Below the pieces are notes generated by a model. It worked only from the letters and a program-made list of their open reading frames with translations, searched no databases and was not told where the DNA came from. The translations under genes and the position numbers were made by a program. From Hymenobacter sp. APR13 (GTDB taxonomy: Bacteria; Bacteroidota; Bacteroidia; Cytophagales; Hymenobacteraceae), in assembly GCF_000737515.1 (NCBI RefSeq), contig NZ_CP006587.1:1553001-1617000 (forward strand): a DNA stretch of 64,000 nt, given 5' to 3'. Every line of letters begins with the position of its first letter. The first letter of the stretch is position 1. Below, in pieces: positions 27,543-34,898 of the stretch.

Positions 27543-28496
27543 ATGCCCCACGACCACGCCGGCCACGACCACGCCCACCATCACCACGGTCCGCCCGCCG
27601 ATGGCAATTTTAGCCGGGCGTTTGGCTGGGGCATTGTCCTGAACCTGCTGTTTGTGGCCGGCGAGGCCGCCGGCGGGCTGTGGGCCAATTCCTCGGCCCT
27701 GCTCTCCGATGCGGGCCACAACCTGAGCGACGTGCTGAGCCTGGCCCTGGCCTGGGGCGCTACGCTGCTAGCCCGGCAGCGCGCCGCCGAGCGGTTCACC
27801 TATGGCTACAGAGGCGCCACCATTCAGGCCGCTTTGCTGAACGCGGCGCTGCTGTATCTGGCCCTGGGCTTTATTCTGTGGGACACCATCGACCATTTGC
27901 GCCACCCGGCTCCGGTGAACGGGCCGGTGGTGATGACGCTGGCCGGGCTGGGCATCCTCATCAATGGCTTCACGGCCTGGCTGTTTCGGAGCGGGCAGAA
28001 GGGCGACGTGAACGTGCGCGGCGCCTATCTGCACATGCTGACGGATATGCTGGTGTCGGTGGGCGTGGTGGTGGGCGGGGCGCTGGTGTACTTCACCGAC
28101 TGGCTCTGGCTCGATCCGGCCATCAGCTTCGTGATTCTGGCGGTGGTGGGCTTCGGCTCGTGGGGGCTGCTGCGCGAAACCGTGCAGCTAGGCCTGCAGG
28201 CGGCGCCGGCCGGCATTGAGGTGGCGGCGGTGCGGCAGTTTCTGCTGGCCCGCCCCGGTGTCACGGCCCTCCACGACCTGCACATCTGGCCCCTCAGCAC
28301 CCAGGACACGGCCCTGACCGTTCACCTCGTGCGCCCCGGTGCCACCAACGGCAACCAGTTCCTGCGCGAACTGCAGCACGATTTACTCCACGAGTTCAAC
28401 ATCCGCCACTGCACCGTGCAACTGGAAGACGAATTCCCGCTGATGGGCGCCCACGGCTGCTGCGACGAGCAGGTGGCAGAAGCCGAAACGGTGTAG
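27543..28496 (+). CDS. CDF family divalent cation exporter (ZitB/CzcD-like)
   Basis: 317 residues. Cation diffusion facilitators export Zn2+ or similar ions in exchange for protons. The His-rich N-terminus (MPHDHAGHDHAHHHHGPPAD) is typical of zinc-type members. Six membrane helices follow, with the metal site HNLSD in helix 2 (ALLSDAGHNLSDVL) and HMLTD in helix 5 (AYLHMLTDMLVSVGV). The cytoplasmic C-terminal domain contains VTALHDLHIWPLSTQD and a late HCTVQLE. Both HxxxD motifs are intact. The position behind two metal-type TonB receptors suggests a metal homeostasis group, although it has its own gap and may be separately expressed. Confidence 0.93.
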   Translation: MPHDHAGHDHAHHHHGPPADGNFSRAFGWGIVLNLLFVAGEAAGGLWANSSALLSDAGHNLSDVLSLALAWGATLLARQRAAERFTYGYRGATIQAALLNAALLYLALGFILWDTIDHLRHPAPVNGPVVMTLAGLGILINGFTAWLFRSGQKGDVNVRGAYLHMLTDMLVSVGVVVGGALVYFTDWLWLDPAISFVILAVVGFGSWGLLRETVQLGLQAAPAGIEVAAVRQFLLARPGVTALHDLHIWPLSTQDTALTVHLVRPGATNGNQFLRELQHDLLHEFNIRHCTVQLEDEFPLMGAHGCCDEQVAEAETV

Positions 28497-28588
28497 AGAC
28501 GCGTATTCGCGTCTCGTCGTTGGGGATGCTGTTTAGGCGGTGCCGTTCCGGTCGTTCGACGGCTAAACGCGAGTACGTGTCTCTACAC
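28491..28588. repeat. Inverted repeat overlapping the CDF stop codon
   Basis: Arms 28491-28512 and 28567-28588 (GTGTAGAGACGCG.../...GTCTCTACAC) match at 20 of 22 positions. The left arm includes the CDF stop codon TAG. The GTAGAGACGC core also appears in the repeat at 38653-38756, so they belong to one family. Confidence 0.75.
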
Positions 28589-28660
28589 TGTCAGGGCCGT
28601 CGATCCGCGCAGGATGACGGTAAATCTTCGTAATCTGCGGGCCCTAATTCCCTTTCCCGC

Positions 28661-29908
28661 ATGAATTCCCATCCTACTTCCTCTCCCCCCAAAACCACCG
28701 GCCTGCTGAGCGCCATTGTGGTGGTGGCCGCCCTGGGCTACTTCGTCGACATCTACGACCTGATTCTGTTCAGCATCGTGCGCGTGGAGAGCCTCAACGA
28801 GCTGGGCATTACGGCCAAGGAGGCCGTCACCAACCAGGGCCTCTACCTCATCAACATGCAGATGGGCGGTATGCTGCTGGGTGGCGTGCTGTGGGGCATT
28901 CTGGGCGACAAGAAGGGGCGCTTGTCGGTGTTATTCGGGTCCATTCTGATTTATTCGCTGGCCAACATTGCCAACGGCTTCGTGCAAAGCGTGGAGCAAT
29001 ACGCCTGGCTGCGGCTGATTGCCGGTATCGGGCTGGCCGGGGAGTTGGGCGCGGGCATCACGCTGGTATCGGAAACCCTGCCCAAGGAAAAGCGCGGCTA
29101 CGGCACCATGATTGTGGCCACCGTGGGCGTATCGGGCGCTATGCTGGCCTATTGGGTAGGCGCCAAATTTGGCTGGCGCAACGCCTATTTCGTGGGCGGC
29201 GGGCTGGGTTTGGCGCTGCTGGCGTTGCGGGTGGGCGTGTACGAGTCGGGCATGTTTGAGCAAACCAAAAAGAGTGACGTGGAGCGCGGCAACTTCTTTG
29301 CCCTGTTCACCAACCGGGCCCGGCTGGCGCGCTACGCCAAGTGCCTGCTGATTGGGGTGCCGCTGTGGTTTGTGGTAGGCATTCTGATTACACTGGCGCC
29401 CGAGTTCGGGGCAGAGCTAGGCATTACGGGGCCCGTGACGGCTGGCCTGGGCGTGTTCTGGTGCTACTTCGGGCTGGTGTTCGGCGACTTCGCCAGCGGC
29501 ACGCTCAGCCAGGTGCTGCGCAGCCGCAACCGGGCGCTGCAGCTGTTTCTGGTGTTCTGCGGCCTAATGGTGGCCGTGTACCTGTTTGCGTTGAAGGGCG
29601 CTACGCCCACCATTTTCTACGTGGCCTGCTTCGTGCTGGGCATTTCGGTGGGCTTCTGGGCTTTGTTCGTAACGGTGGCCGCCGAGCAGTTCGGCACCAA
29701 CCTGCGCGCTACCGTGGCTACTACGGCCCCCAACTTCGCGCGTGGCTCCGTGATTGTGCTCGTGCCGCTGTTTCAGGCGCTGCGCGGGCCGCTGGGGCTG
29801 CTGGGCAGCGCCGCCGTGCTGGGGCTGGTGTCGTTGGTGGTGGCGTTTTGGGCCGTGAGCAGCTTACCGGAGAGCTTCGGCAAGGATCTGGACTTCGTGG
29901 AAGATTAG
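28661..29908 (+). CDS. MFS transporter of the sugar/organic-acid symporter type
   Basis: 415 residues with twelve predicted helices. A Major Facilitator signature is visible in the loop after helix 2 (GGVLWGILGDKKGRLSVLFG), and the helix 4-5 region shows RLIAGIGLAGELGAGITLVS and ETLPKEKRGYGTM, as in metabolite:H+ symporters. Helix 1 carries YFVDIYDLILF, with Asp residues typical of this group. The substrate cannot be told. There is no catabolic operon around it to hint at one. Confidence 0.85.
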   Translation: MNSHPTSSPPKTTGLLSAIVVVAALGYFVDIYDLILFSIVRVESLNELGITAKEAVTNQGLYLINMQMGGMLLGGVLWGILGDKKGRLSVLFGSILIYSLANIANGFVQSVEQYAWLRLIAGIGLAGELGAGITLVSETLPKEKRGYGTMIVATVGVSGAMLAYWVGAKFGWRNAYFVGGGLGLALLALRVGVYESGMFEQTKKSDVERGNFFALFTNRARLARYAKCLLIGVPLWFVVGILITLAPEFGAELGITGPVTAGLGVFWCYFGLVFGDFASGTLSQVLRSRNRALQLFLVFCGLMVAVYLFALKGATPTIFYVACFVLGISVGFWALFVTVAAEQFGTNLRATVATTAPNFARGSVIVLVPLFQALRGPLGLLGSAAVLGLVSLVVAFWAVSSLPESFGKDLDFVED

Positions 29909-29977
29909 CACCAGCTCAACTTTGGCTTCTAGTGCGCGTACAAGGCGCGGATTTCATTTCGACTTCCGCCCCTTACT

Positions 29978-30358
29978 ATGAAAAAGATAGTTGCCATCCT
30001 GGCCGTTGCCGCCCTAGCCCTGCCCGCCTCCCACGCGCAGGCCCAAACGGCCCCCGACTCGACGCAAATGCGCCTGCAGATGCAGCAGCAGCGCGCCGCC
30101 GAAGCCAAAGCCGCCCTCGATGCCCGCAAGCAGGAGCGCGCTGCCACCGCTGGCAGCGTCGACAACACCAAGGCCCAAATGCGCGACCAGCAGAACGCCA
30201 TGCGGGAGCAGAAGCGCCAGATGAAAGAGCAGAAGCTGGAGCTTAAGCGCCAGCAGGCTACCGCCAAGGAAGCCCGCCGCCAGGAAAGCGCCGCCAAAAC
30301 GGCTATGCGCGACGAAAAGCGTAAAGCGCGTGAAGCCAAAAAATCGTCTGGCATGTAA
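29978..30358 (+). CDS. Small exported coiled-coil protein
   Basis: 126 residues with a signal peptide (MKKIVAILAVAALALPASHA). The mature part is almost entirely charged helix rich in Gln, Lys, Arg, Glu and Ala (RLQMQQQRAAEAKAALDARK and so on), ending KKSSGM. It should form a long periplasmic coiled coil. No family or function is recognised. A strong terminator follows 26 bases later. Confidence 0.75.
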   Translation: MKKIVAILAVAALALPASHAQAQTAPDSTQMRLQMQQQRAAEAKAALDARKQERAATAGSVDNTKAQMRDQQNAMREQKRQMKEQKLELKRQQATAKEARRQESAAKTAMRDEKRKAREAKKSSGM

Positions 30359-30383
30359 GCGCAGCTTCCAGCTGATCTACCCA

Positions 30384-30410
30384 AAAACTCCTGCTTCCGG
30401 CAGGAGTTTT
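30384..30410 (+). terminator. Terminator after the coiled-coil gene
   Basis: A perfect 11-bp stem (30384-30394 with 30400-30410, AAAACTCCTGC/GCAGGAGTTTT) has a 5-base loop and is followed by T-rich sequence. Confidence 0.92.
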
Positions 30411-30455
30411 TTTCTTGTTTTCCTTTCAGAATCACCTTTCCACACGCCCCCTTTT

Positions 30456-30905
30456 ATGGCCAATCAACCTACCAAAAACACCCCCATGCTCTACCCGTGG
30501 CACCATTTCGTGCTGCTGCCGGCCGCCCTCATTCTGGCTGGCTACGGCATCCGGCGCTACCTGGGCGTGTCCGGCGAAGACTCGGAGATTTCGCGCCTGT
30601 GGTTCACGGTGATGGCGCTGGCCGTGGTAGGCCTGGGCGTGTTGGTGATGCTGCGCCAGCACTACGCCCTGCAACTGCAGGACCGCCTGATTCGGCTGGA
30701 AGTGCGCCAGCGTTACTTTGAGGTGACCGGCCAGAGCCTGCGCCCCCTGGAAAACCAGCTCCAGCTCAGCCAGATCCTGGCCCTGCGCTTCGCCGGCGAC
30801 GCCGAGCTGGCCGAGCTCACGCAGGCCGCCATCCGCGAAAAGCTCAGCTCCAAAGATATTCAGGCCCGCATCCGCGACTTCCATTTCGACCATCTTCGGG
30901 TGTGA
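30456..30905 (+). CDS. DUF6526 family membrane protein
   Basis: 149 residues from the ATG at 30456. Two membrane helices at about residues 15-33 and 48-66 precede a cytoplasmic helical domain. The pattern matches what I recall of DUF6526: HHFVLLPAALILAGYGI, then LQLQDRLIRLEVRQRYFEVT, LQLSQILALRFAGDAEL and a terminal IRDFHFDHLRV. No function is established for the family. It stands between two terminator-like repeats and is probably expressed alone. Confidence 0.75.
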   Translation: MANQPTKNTPMLYPWHHFVLLPAALILAGYGIRRYLGVSGEDSEISRLWFTVMALAVVGLGVLVMLRQHYALQLQDRLIRLEVRQRYFEVTGQSLRPLENQLQLSQILALRFAGDAELAELTQAAIREKLSSKDIQARIRDFHFDHLRV

Positions 30906-30907
30906 TG

Positions 30908-31067
30908 TTGGGGTCTTGGGGTCTTGGGAGCTTAGGGACTTGGATTTTTTGGCCGACTTTTGCGTTAGGCCTTTTCGCACGTGGCGGTCAACAATCATCA
31001 TCGAGTAGATCCGAAAGCTGGCCAGCAGCACATCATCCAAGACCCTAAGCCCCCAAGACCCTAACAA
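30908..31067. repeat. Imperfect inverted repeat between DUF6526 and DUF4286 genes
   Basis: The left arm (30908-30942) contains two copies of GGGGTCTTGG and then GCTTAGGGACTTGGA. The right arm (31036-31067) contains TCCAAGACCCTAAGCCCCCA. They are complementary over most of their length. The right arm ends 3 bases before the next ATG. The ~90-base spacer has no recognisable content. Confidence 0.65.
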
Positions 31068-31069
31068 CC

Positions 31070-31372
31070 ATGATTCTATACAACGTCACGACCAGCCTCG
31101 ATCCGGAAATCGAAGATCAGTGGGTGTCGTATATGCAGCAGACCCACATGCCGGAGGTAATGGCGACCGGCTTCTTCGTGAAAAGCCAGCTCTGCCGGCT
31201 GCTCAACGAGGAAGACAACGGCATCACCTATGCCTCGCAGTACTACTGCGTGAGCCTGGAGCAGCTGGAAGAGTACCAGCAGCTGGCCGCCCCCGGCCTG
31301 ATCCAGGAGATGGAAAAGCACTTCGGTGGCCGCTACGCCTCCTTCCGCACTATGCTGGAAGTGCTGGGCTAG
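31070..31372 (+). CDS. DUF4286 family small protein
   Basis: 100 residues, cytoplasmic. The sequence MILYNVTTSLDPEIEDQWVS at the N-terminus, MPEVMATGFF and YYCVSLEQLEEYQQLAAPGL match the DUF4286 family, a dimeric ferredoxin-like alpha/beta barrel type found across Bacteroidota. Function is unknown. It is followed by a long inverted repeat and converges on a GNAT gene. Confidence 0.85.
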   Translation: MILYNVTTSLDPEIEDQWVSYMQQTHMPEVMATGFFVKSQLCRLLNEEDNGITYASQYYCVSLEQLEEYQQLAAPGLIQEMEKHFGGRYASFRTMLEVLG

Positions 31373-31392
31373 TCTGGCCCGATTGATAACAG

Positions 31393-31490
31393 AACGGCTG
31401 TCATTCCGAACGGAGTGAGGAATCTGGGCTTCTCCTGCTTGCTGGAGAGTTCAACTCAGATTCCTCATTTCGTTCGGAATGACAGCCGTT
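31393..31490. repeat. Long inverted repeat between convergent DUF4286 and GNAT genes
   Basis: Arms 31393-31426 and 31457-31490 (AACGGCTGTCATTCCGAACG ... and complement) are 34 bases each with only a few mismatches. The core CTGTCATTCCGA...GAGGAATCTG recurs at 37383-37463. The repeat lies between the stops of two convergent genes and likely ends both transcripts. Confidence 0.85.
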
Positions 31491-31496
31491 TTGCGT

Positions 31497-32003
31497 TTAC
31501 TCTCCTTGCTGCACGGCAGCTTCCGCGGCCGGGTGGCAGGCGTAGGCGTGGAGCTGCTCGTGGCTGAGGTTGCCGTTGTCCCACTCGGGGTCGAGGTTGG
31601 CGCCCAGCTTTTTGTAGAAGCCGATGGCGGGCTCGTTCCATTTCAGTACCTGCCACTTCATGCGGTTGGCGCCCGTTTGCCGGGCTTCGGCTACTACGGC
31701 ATCAAACAGCTGGCGGCCCAGGCCGGTGCCGCGCTGGTTTTCGGTGACTACCAGGTCTTCCAAGAACAGCATGCGGCCTTTCCAGGTGGAGTAGGCGGTG
31801 TAGTACAGCGCAATGCCGATGATGACGCCGGCCGCGTCTTCGGCCACGAAGAACTTGAAAATCGGCTCCGGGCCGAATCCGTCGCGCTGCATGTCGGCCA
31901 GCGTGTTGGTTACTTCCTGCGGCGCTTTCTCGTATTCGGCCAGCTCCTGAATCAGGGCCAGCACCTGCGGCAAATCGGCCTCCCGGCCCCGGCGGATGTT
32001 CAT
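31497..32003 (-). CDS. GNAT family N-acetyltransferase (SAT-like)
   Basis: 168 residues from the ATG at 32003 (MNIRRGREADLPQVLALIQE); the frame upstream contains a short TGAGTGG-type direct repeat and is not protein-like. The acetyl-CoA site is FLEDLVVTENQRGTGLGRQL. The C-terminal part WQVLKWNEPAIGFYKKLGA is typical of diamine (spermidine/spermine-like) acetyltransferases. The substrate is not certain; small amines or thialysine are possible. Confidence 0.85.
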   Translation of the reverse strand: MNIRRGREADLPQVLALIQELAEYEKAPQEVTNTLADMQRDGFGPEPIFKFFVAEDAAGVIIGIALYYTAYSTWKGRMLFLEDLVVTENQRGTGLGRQLFDAVVAEARQTGANRMKWQVLKWNEPAIGFYKKLGANLDPEWDNGNLSHEQLHAYACHPAAEAAVQQGE

Positions 32004-32077
32004 GGTAGTGAGTGGTGAGTGGTGAGTGGTGAAGGTACGGGGGCTGGTGAGGCCTGCTGCGCGTTTCCGGAAAGAAA

Positions 32078-32108
32078 AATGAGCAACAGCCCGGGGCCGT
32101 TGCTCATT
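32078..32108 (-). terminator. Terminator after the small lipoprotein gene
   Basis: A 10-bp stem (AATGAGCAAC 32078-32087 with GTTGCTCATT 32099-32108) encloses a GC-rich loop. The A-run on its left (GAAAGAAAAA) is a U-tract on the minus strand. It lies 25 bases after the lipoprotein stop. Confidence 0.75.
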
Positions 32109-32133
32109 CCTCACTATTCATTGCTCACGGCAA

Positions 32134-32355
32134 TTACATCACCGGTTGCATCTTCTTGATATCCTCGGTGGCGTTCAGGGCGTTTATCTCGCGGTTAGCG
32201 GGGTCTACTTTGCCGCCGGTCGTGTCGGCCGGAGCCGGATACTCGAGCGGCTTTACGGTCACGTTTTCGTCAGTTTTGTAATCGGGGTTGCTGCAAGACG
32301 TGGCAGACAGCATCAGCGAGCCGGCCAACAGACCGAAAAGGAGCGTTTTTTTCAT
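32134..32355 (-). CDS. Small lipoprotein of unknown function
   Basis: 73 residues. The lipoprotein signal is MKKTLLFGLLAGSLMLSATSC with lipidated Cys21. The mature peptide (SNPDYKTDENVTVKPLEYPA, then ADTTGGKVDPANREINALNATEDIKKMQPVM) is short, polar and Pro-rich. No family is recognised. It lies after the prolyl oligopeptidase gene on the same strand but is separated from it by a perfect 38-bp hairpin, so it is probably separately transcribed. Confidence 0.75.
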   Translation of the reverse strand: MKKTLLFGLLAGSLMLSATSCSNPDYKTDENVTVKPLEYPAPADTTGGKVDPANREINALNATEDIKKMQPVM

Positions 32356-32437
32356 ATAAAAAGCAGAAAGTCAGAAGCAATTACGAGCGTTGCGGCCGCG
32401 AAGATACGAAGCAGTTTGTGATGCATTACCAAAATAC

Positions 32438-32525
32438 AACGTCATGCAGAGCGAAGCGAAGCATCTCGCTAGTGTAGTGATTGTACCACACTAGCGAGAT
32501 GCTTCGCTTCGCTCTGCATGACGTT
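32438..32525. repeat. Perfect 38-bp inverted repeat at the end of the prolyl oligopeptidase gene
   Basis: Arms 32438-32475 and 32488-32525 are exact complements over 38 bases with a 12-base loop. The right arm ends one base before the stop codon of the peptidase gene. The core GTCATGCAGAGCGAAGCG...GCATCTCG also appears as a half copy near 24786-24815. Such a long perfect stem should act as a terminator and may be a mobile REP/MITE-like element. Confidence 0.92.
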
Positions 32526-34706
32526 CTACTTGCCGTACGGATTCACGCCCATGTTGTAGAAGGCGAAAGACCACACGTCGGCCCACTCCTCGATTTGGAG
32601 CTTGGTGCTTTTGCCGGCACCGTGGCCGGCATTTACATCTACTCGAATGAGTTGGGGCTTGGGGCCGGCGTTGGCGGCCTGCAGGGCGGCGGCAAACTTA
32701 AAGGAGTGCGCGGGCACTACCCGGTCGTCGTGGTCGGCGGTGGTAATCATGGTGGCTGGGTAGGTGGTGCCGGGCTTCAGCGTGTGCAGGGGCGAGAACT
32801 TGTAGAGGTTCTGGAACTGCGCATAGTTGTCACTGGTGCCGTACTCGGGGGCCCAGTTCCAGCCGATGGTGAACTTCTGGTAGCGCAGCATGTCCATCAC
32901 GCCCACGGCCGGGAAGGCCACGCCGCACAGGTCGGGGCGCTGGGTCATGGTGGCGCCCACCAGCAGGCCGCCGTTGGAGCCGCCGGCCATGGCCAGCTTC
33001 TCGGTGCTGGTATAGCCCTGCACTTTCAGGTACTCGGCGGCCGCAATAAAGTCGTCGAACACGTTCTGCTTGTTGGGCGTCATGCCGGCCTGGTGCCACT
33101 TTTCGCCGTACTCGCCGCCGCCCCGCAGGTTCGGAATGGCCAGGATACCGCCGTTTTCCAGCCACAGCATACGCGCCACCGAGAAGCCCGGCGTGAGCGA
33201 GATATTAAAGCCGCCATAAGCGTACAGGTAGGTCGGGTTCTGGCCGTTGAGCTTCACCCCTTTCTTGTGGGTGATAAACATCGGAATCTTGGTGCCGTCC
33301 TTGCTGGCGTAGAACACCTGGGTGGTCACGTAGTCCTGGGGCTTCACGTCCACGGTGGGGGCGCGGAACACGGTGCTGGTGTTCGAGGCGAGGTCGTACT
33401 TATAGATGGTGGTCGGGTACGTGAACGAGGTGAAGGCGTAGTACACCGACTTCGAGTCGCGCTTGCCACCGAAGCCGCTGGCCGTGCCGATGGCCGGCAG
33501 GGCCACATCGTGCTTGAACTCGCCGGTTTCGGTATACACCTTAATCAGGCTGCTGGCATCTTTCAGGTACGAGGCCACCAAGTAGCCGCCCACGTGGTCC
33601 ACGCCTTCCAGCTTCTGCTCGGTCTGGGGCAATACCTCTTTCCAGTTGGCCTCCTCGGGCCTTTTTGGGTCGATGAGCACCACGCGGTAGTTGGGGGCCT
33701 TGTAGTTGGTTTGCACCAGCAGTTGCCCGCCCACGTTGCCTACCACCGAGTTATTCTGCTCGTAGCTGTTAATGATAGTGGTGAAGCTATTGGCCTGCTT
33801 GGGGTCGGTCAGGTCGCGCACCAGCAGGCGGTTGCCGTCGGCTTTGCCATCGGTGAGGTACAGCACCAGGAACCGCTCGTCCTCGGTGGTGCCCACGGTG
33901 CGGAAGCCCAGGGCCATTTTGGGGTCTTCGTACACCAGCTTGTCGGCGCTCTGAGGCTTGCCGAGCTGGTGGTAGTACACCTTATGGTACTCGTTTTTGC
34001 CGGACAACTGGTTTTCGCCCTTCTTCGGGGCATCGTAGCGGCTGTAGAAGAAGCCGTCCTTGTACCAAGCCGCGCCCGATACCTTCACCCACTGCAACTC
34101 ATCGGCGAGCGGCTGGCGGGTTTTCAGGTCGAGCACCTTCAGCTTCTGCCAGTCGGAGCCGCCGCCGCTGGTGGCGTAGGCCATGTAGCGGTGGTCGTTG
34201 GAGAAGTAGGTGCCGGCCAGGGCCGTGGTGCCGTCAGCCGAGAACTTGTTGGGGTCGAGCAGCACATCGGGCTGGCCTTCGGCGCCGTCCTGCTGGGTGT
34301 AGAGCACCGCCTGGTTCTGCAGGCCGTCGTTTTTGCTGAAGTAGAGCTGACTGCCCTCCTGCTGCGGAATCCCGAATTTTTCGTAGTTCCAGAGCGTGGT
34401 GAGCCGCTCCCGGATTTTGTCGCGGAACGGAATCTGCTGGAGGTAGCCGAAGGTAACCTTGTTTTCGGCCGTCACCCAGGCCTTGGTGTCGGGCGAGTCG
34501 AGGTCTTCGAGCCAGCGGTAGGGGTCGGCCACGGAAGTACCGAAGTAGTCGTCCTTGTGGTCGACTTTCTTGGTGTCGGGGTATTGCACGGGAGCGGAAG
34601 TAATGGTAGAAACGGTAGCAGCGCCGGCCCCGGGGGCCTTCGACTGGGTGGAGCGGCACGAGGCCAGCGCCGCCAGGGCTACTACGGGAAGAACAAATTT
34701 CTGCAT
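32526..34706 (-). CDS. Prolyl oligopeptidase (S9A family), exported lipoprotein
   Basis: 726 residues. A lipoprotein-type signal (MQKFVLPVVALAALASC) places it in the periplasm or on the outer membrane. The N-terminal part includes the seven-bladed propeller (DPYRWLEDLDSPDTKAWV at its start). The hydrolase domain carries the catalytic triad: Ser577 in GGSNGG, Asp in DHDDRV (residues 658-663) and His695 in AGHGAGK. Family enzymes cut short peptides after proline. Length and motifs are complete. It is divergent from a TonB receptor, with a 192-base gap. Confidence 0.95.
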   Translation of the reverse strand: MQKFVLPVVALAALASCRSTQSKAPGAGAATVSTITSAPVQYPDTKKVDHKDDYFGTSVADPYRWLEDLDSPDTKAWVTAENKVTFGYLQQIPFRDKIRERLTTLWNYEKFGIPQQEGSQLYFSKNDGLQNQAVLYTQQDGAEGQPDVLLDPNKFSADGTTALAGTYFSNDHRYMAYATSGGGSDWQKLKVLDLKTRQPLADELQWVKVSGAAWYKDGFFYSRYDAPKKGENQLSGKNEYHKVYYHQLGKPQSADKLVYEDPKMALGFRTVGTTEDERFLVLYLTDGKADGNRLLVRDLTDPKQANSFTTIINSYEQNNSVVGNVGGQLLVQTNYKAPNYRVVLIDPKRPEEANWKEVLPQTEQKLEGVDHVGGYLVASYLKDASSLIKVYTETGEFKHDVALPAIGTASGFGGKRDSKSVYYAFTSFTYPTTIYKYDLASNTSTVFRAPTVDVKPQDYVTTQVFYASKDGTKIPMFITHKKGVKLNGQNPTYLYAYGGFNISLTPGFSVARMLWLENGGILAIPNLRGGGEYGEKWHQAGMTPNKQNVFDDFIAAAEYLKVQGYTSTEKLAMAGGSNGGLLVGATMTQRPDLCGVAFPAVGVMDMLRYQKFTIGWNWAPEYGTSDNYAQFQNLYKFSPLHTLKPGTTYPATMITTADHDDRVVPAHSFKFAAALQAANAGPKPQLIRVDVNAGHGAGKSTKLQIEEWADVWSFAFYNMGVNPYGK

Positions 34707-34898
34707 AGGATGGGAATAGCGGGAGAAGCGCCGAAGATAATCACAGATGCTACAGATTGGCCGGCAGCCGCAGATTCTTTAAGGTTTCACCAAGCCTGTC
34801 GGCTTGTCTGTAGCAACATATTTTTATTAAGAATTTTTCTAAATAGATTTTCAGGCGTTCCTTTGCAGCAATCTGGACTGATTCTAAAGAAACACACC

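Noticed and set aside
32481..34898. Long plus-strand extension ahead of the siderophore receptor, giving a 1630-codon frame
   Set aside because: The extension is the antisense of prolyl oligopeptidase. The receptor's signal peptide starts at 34899, so the fusion is an artefact.
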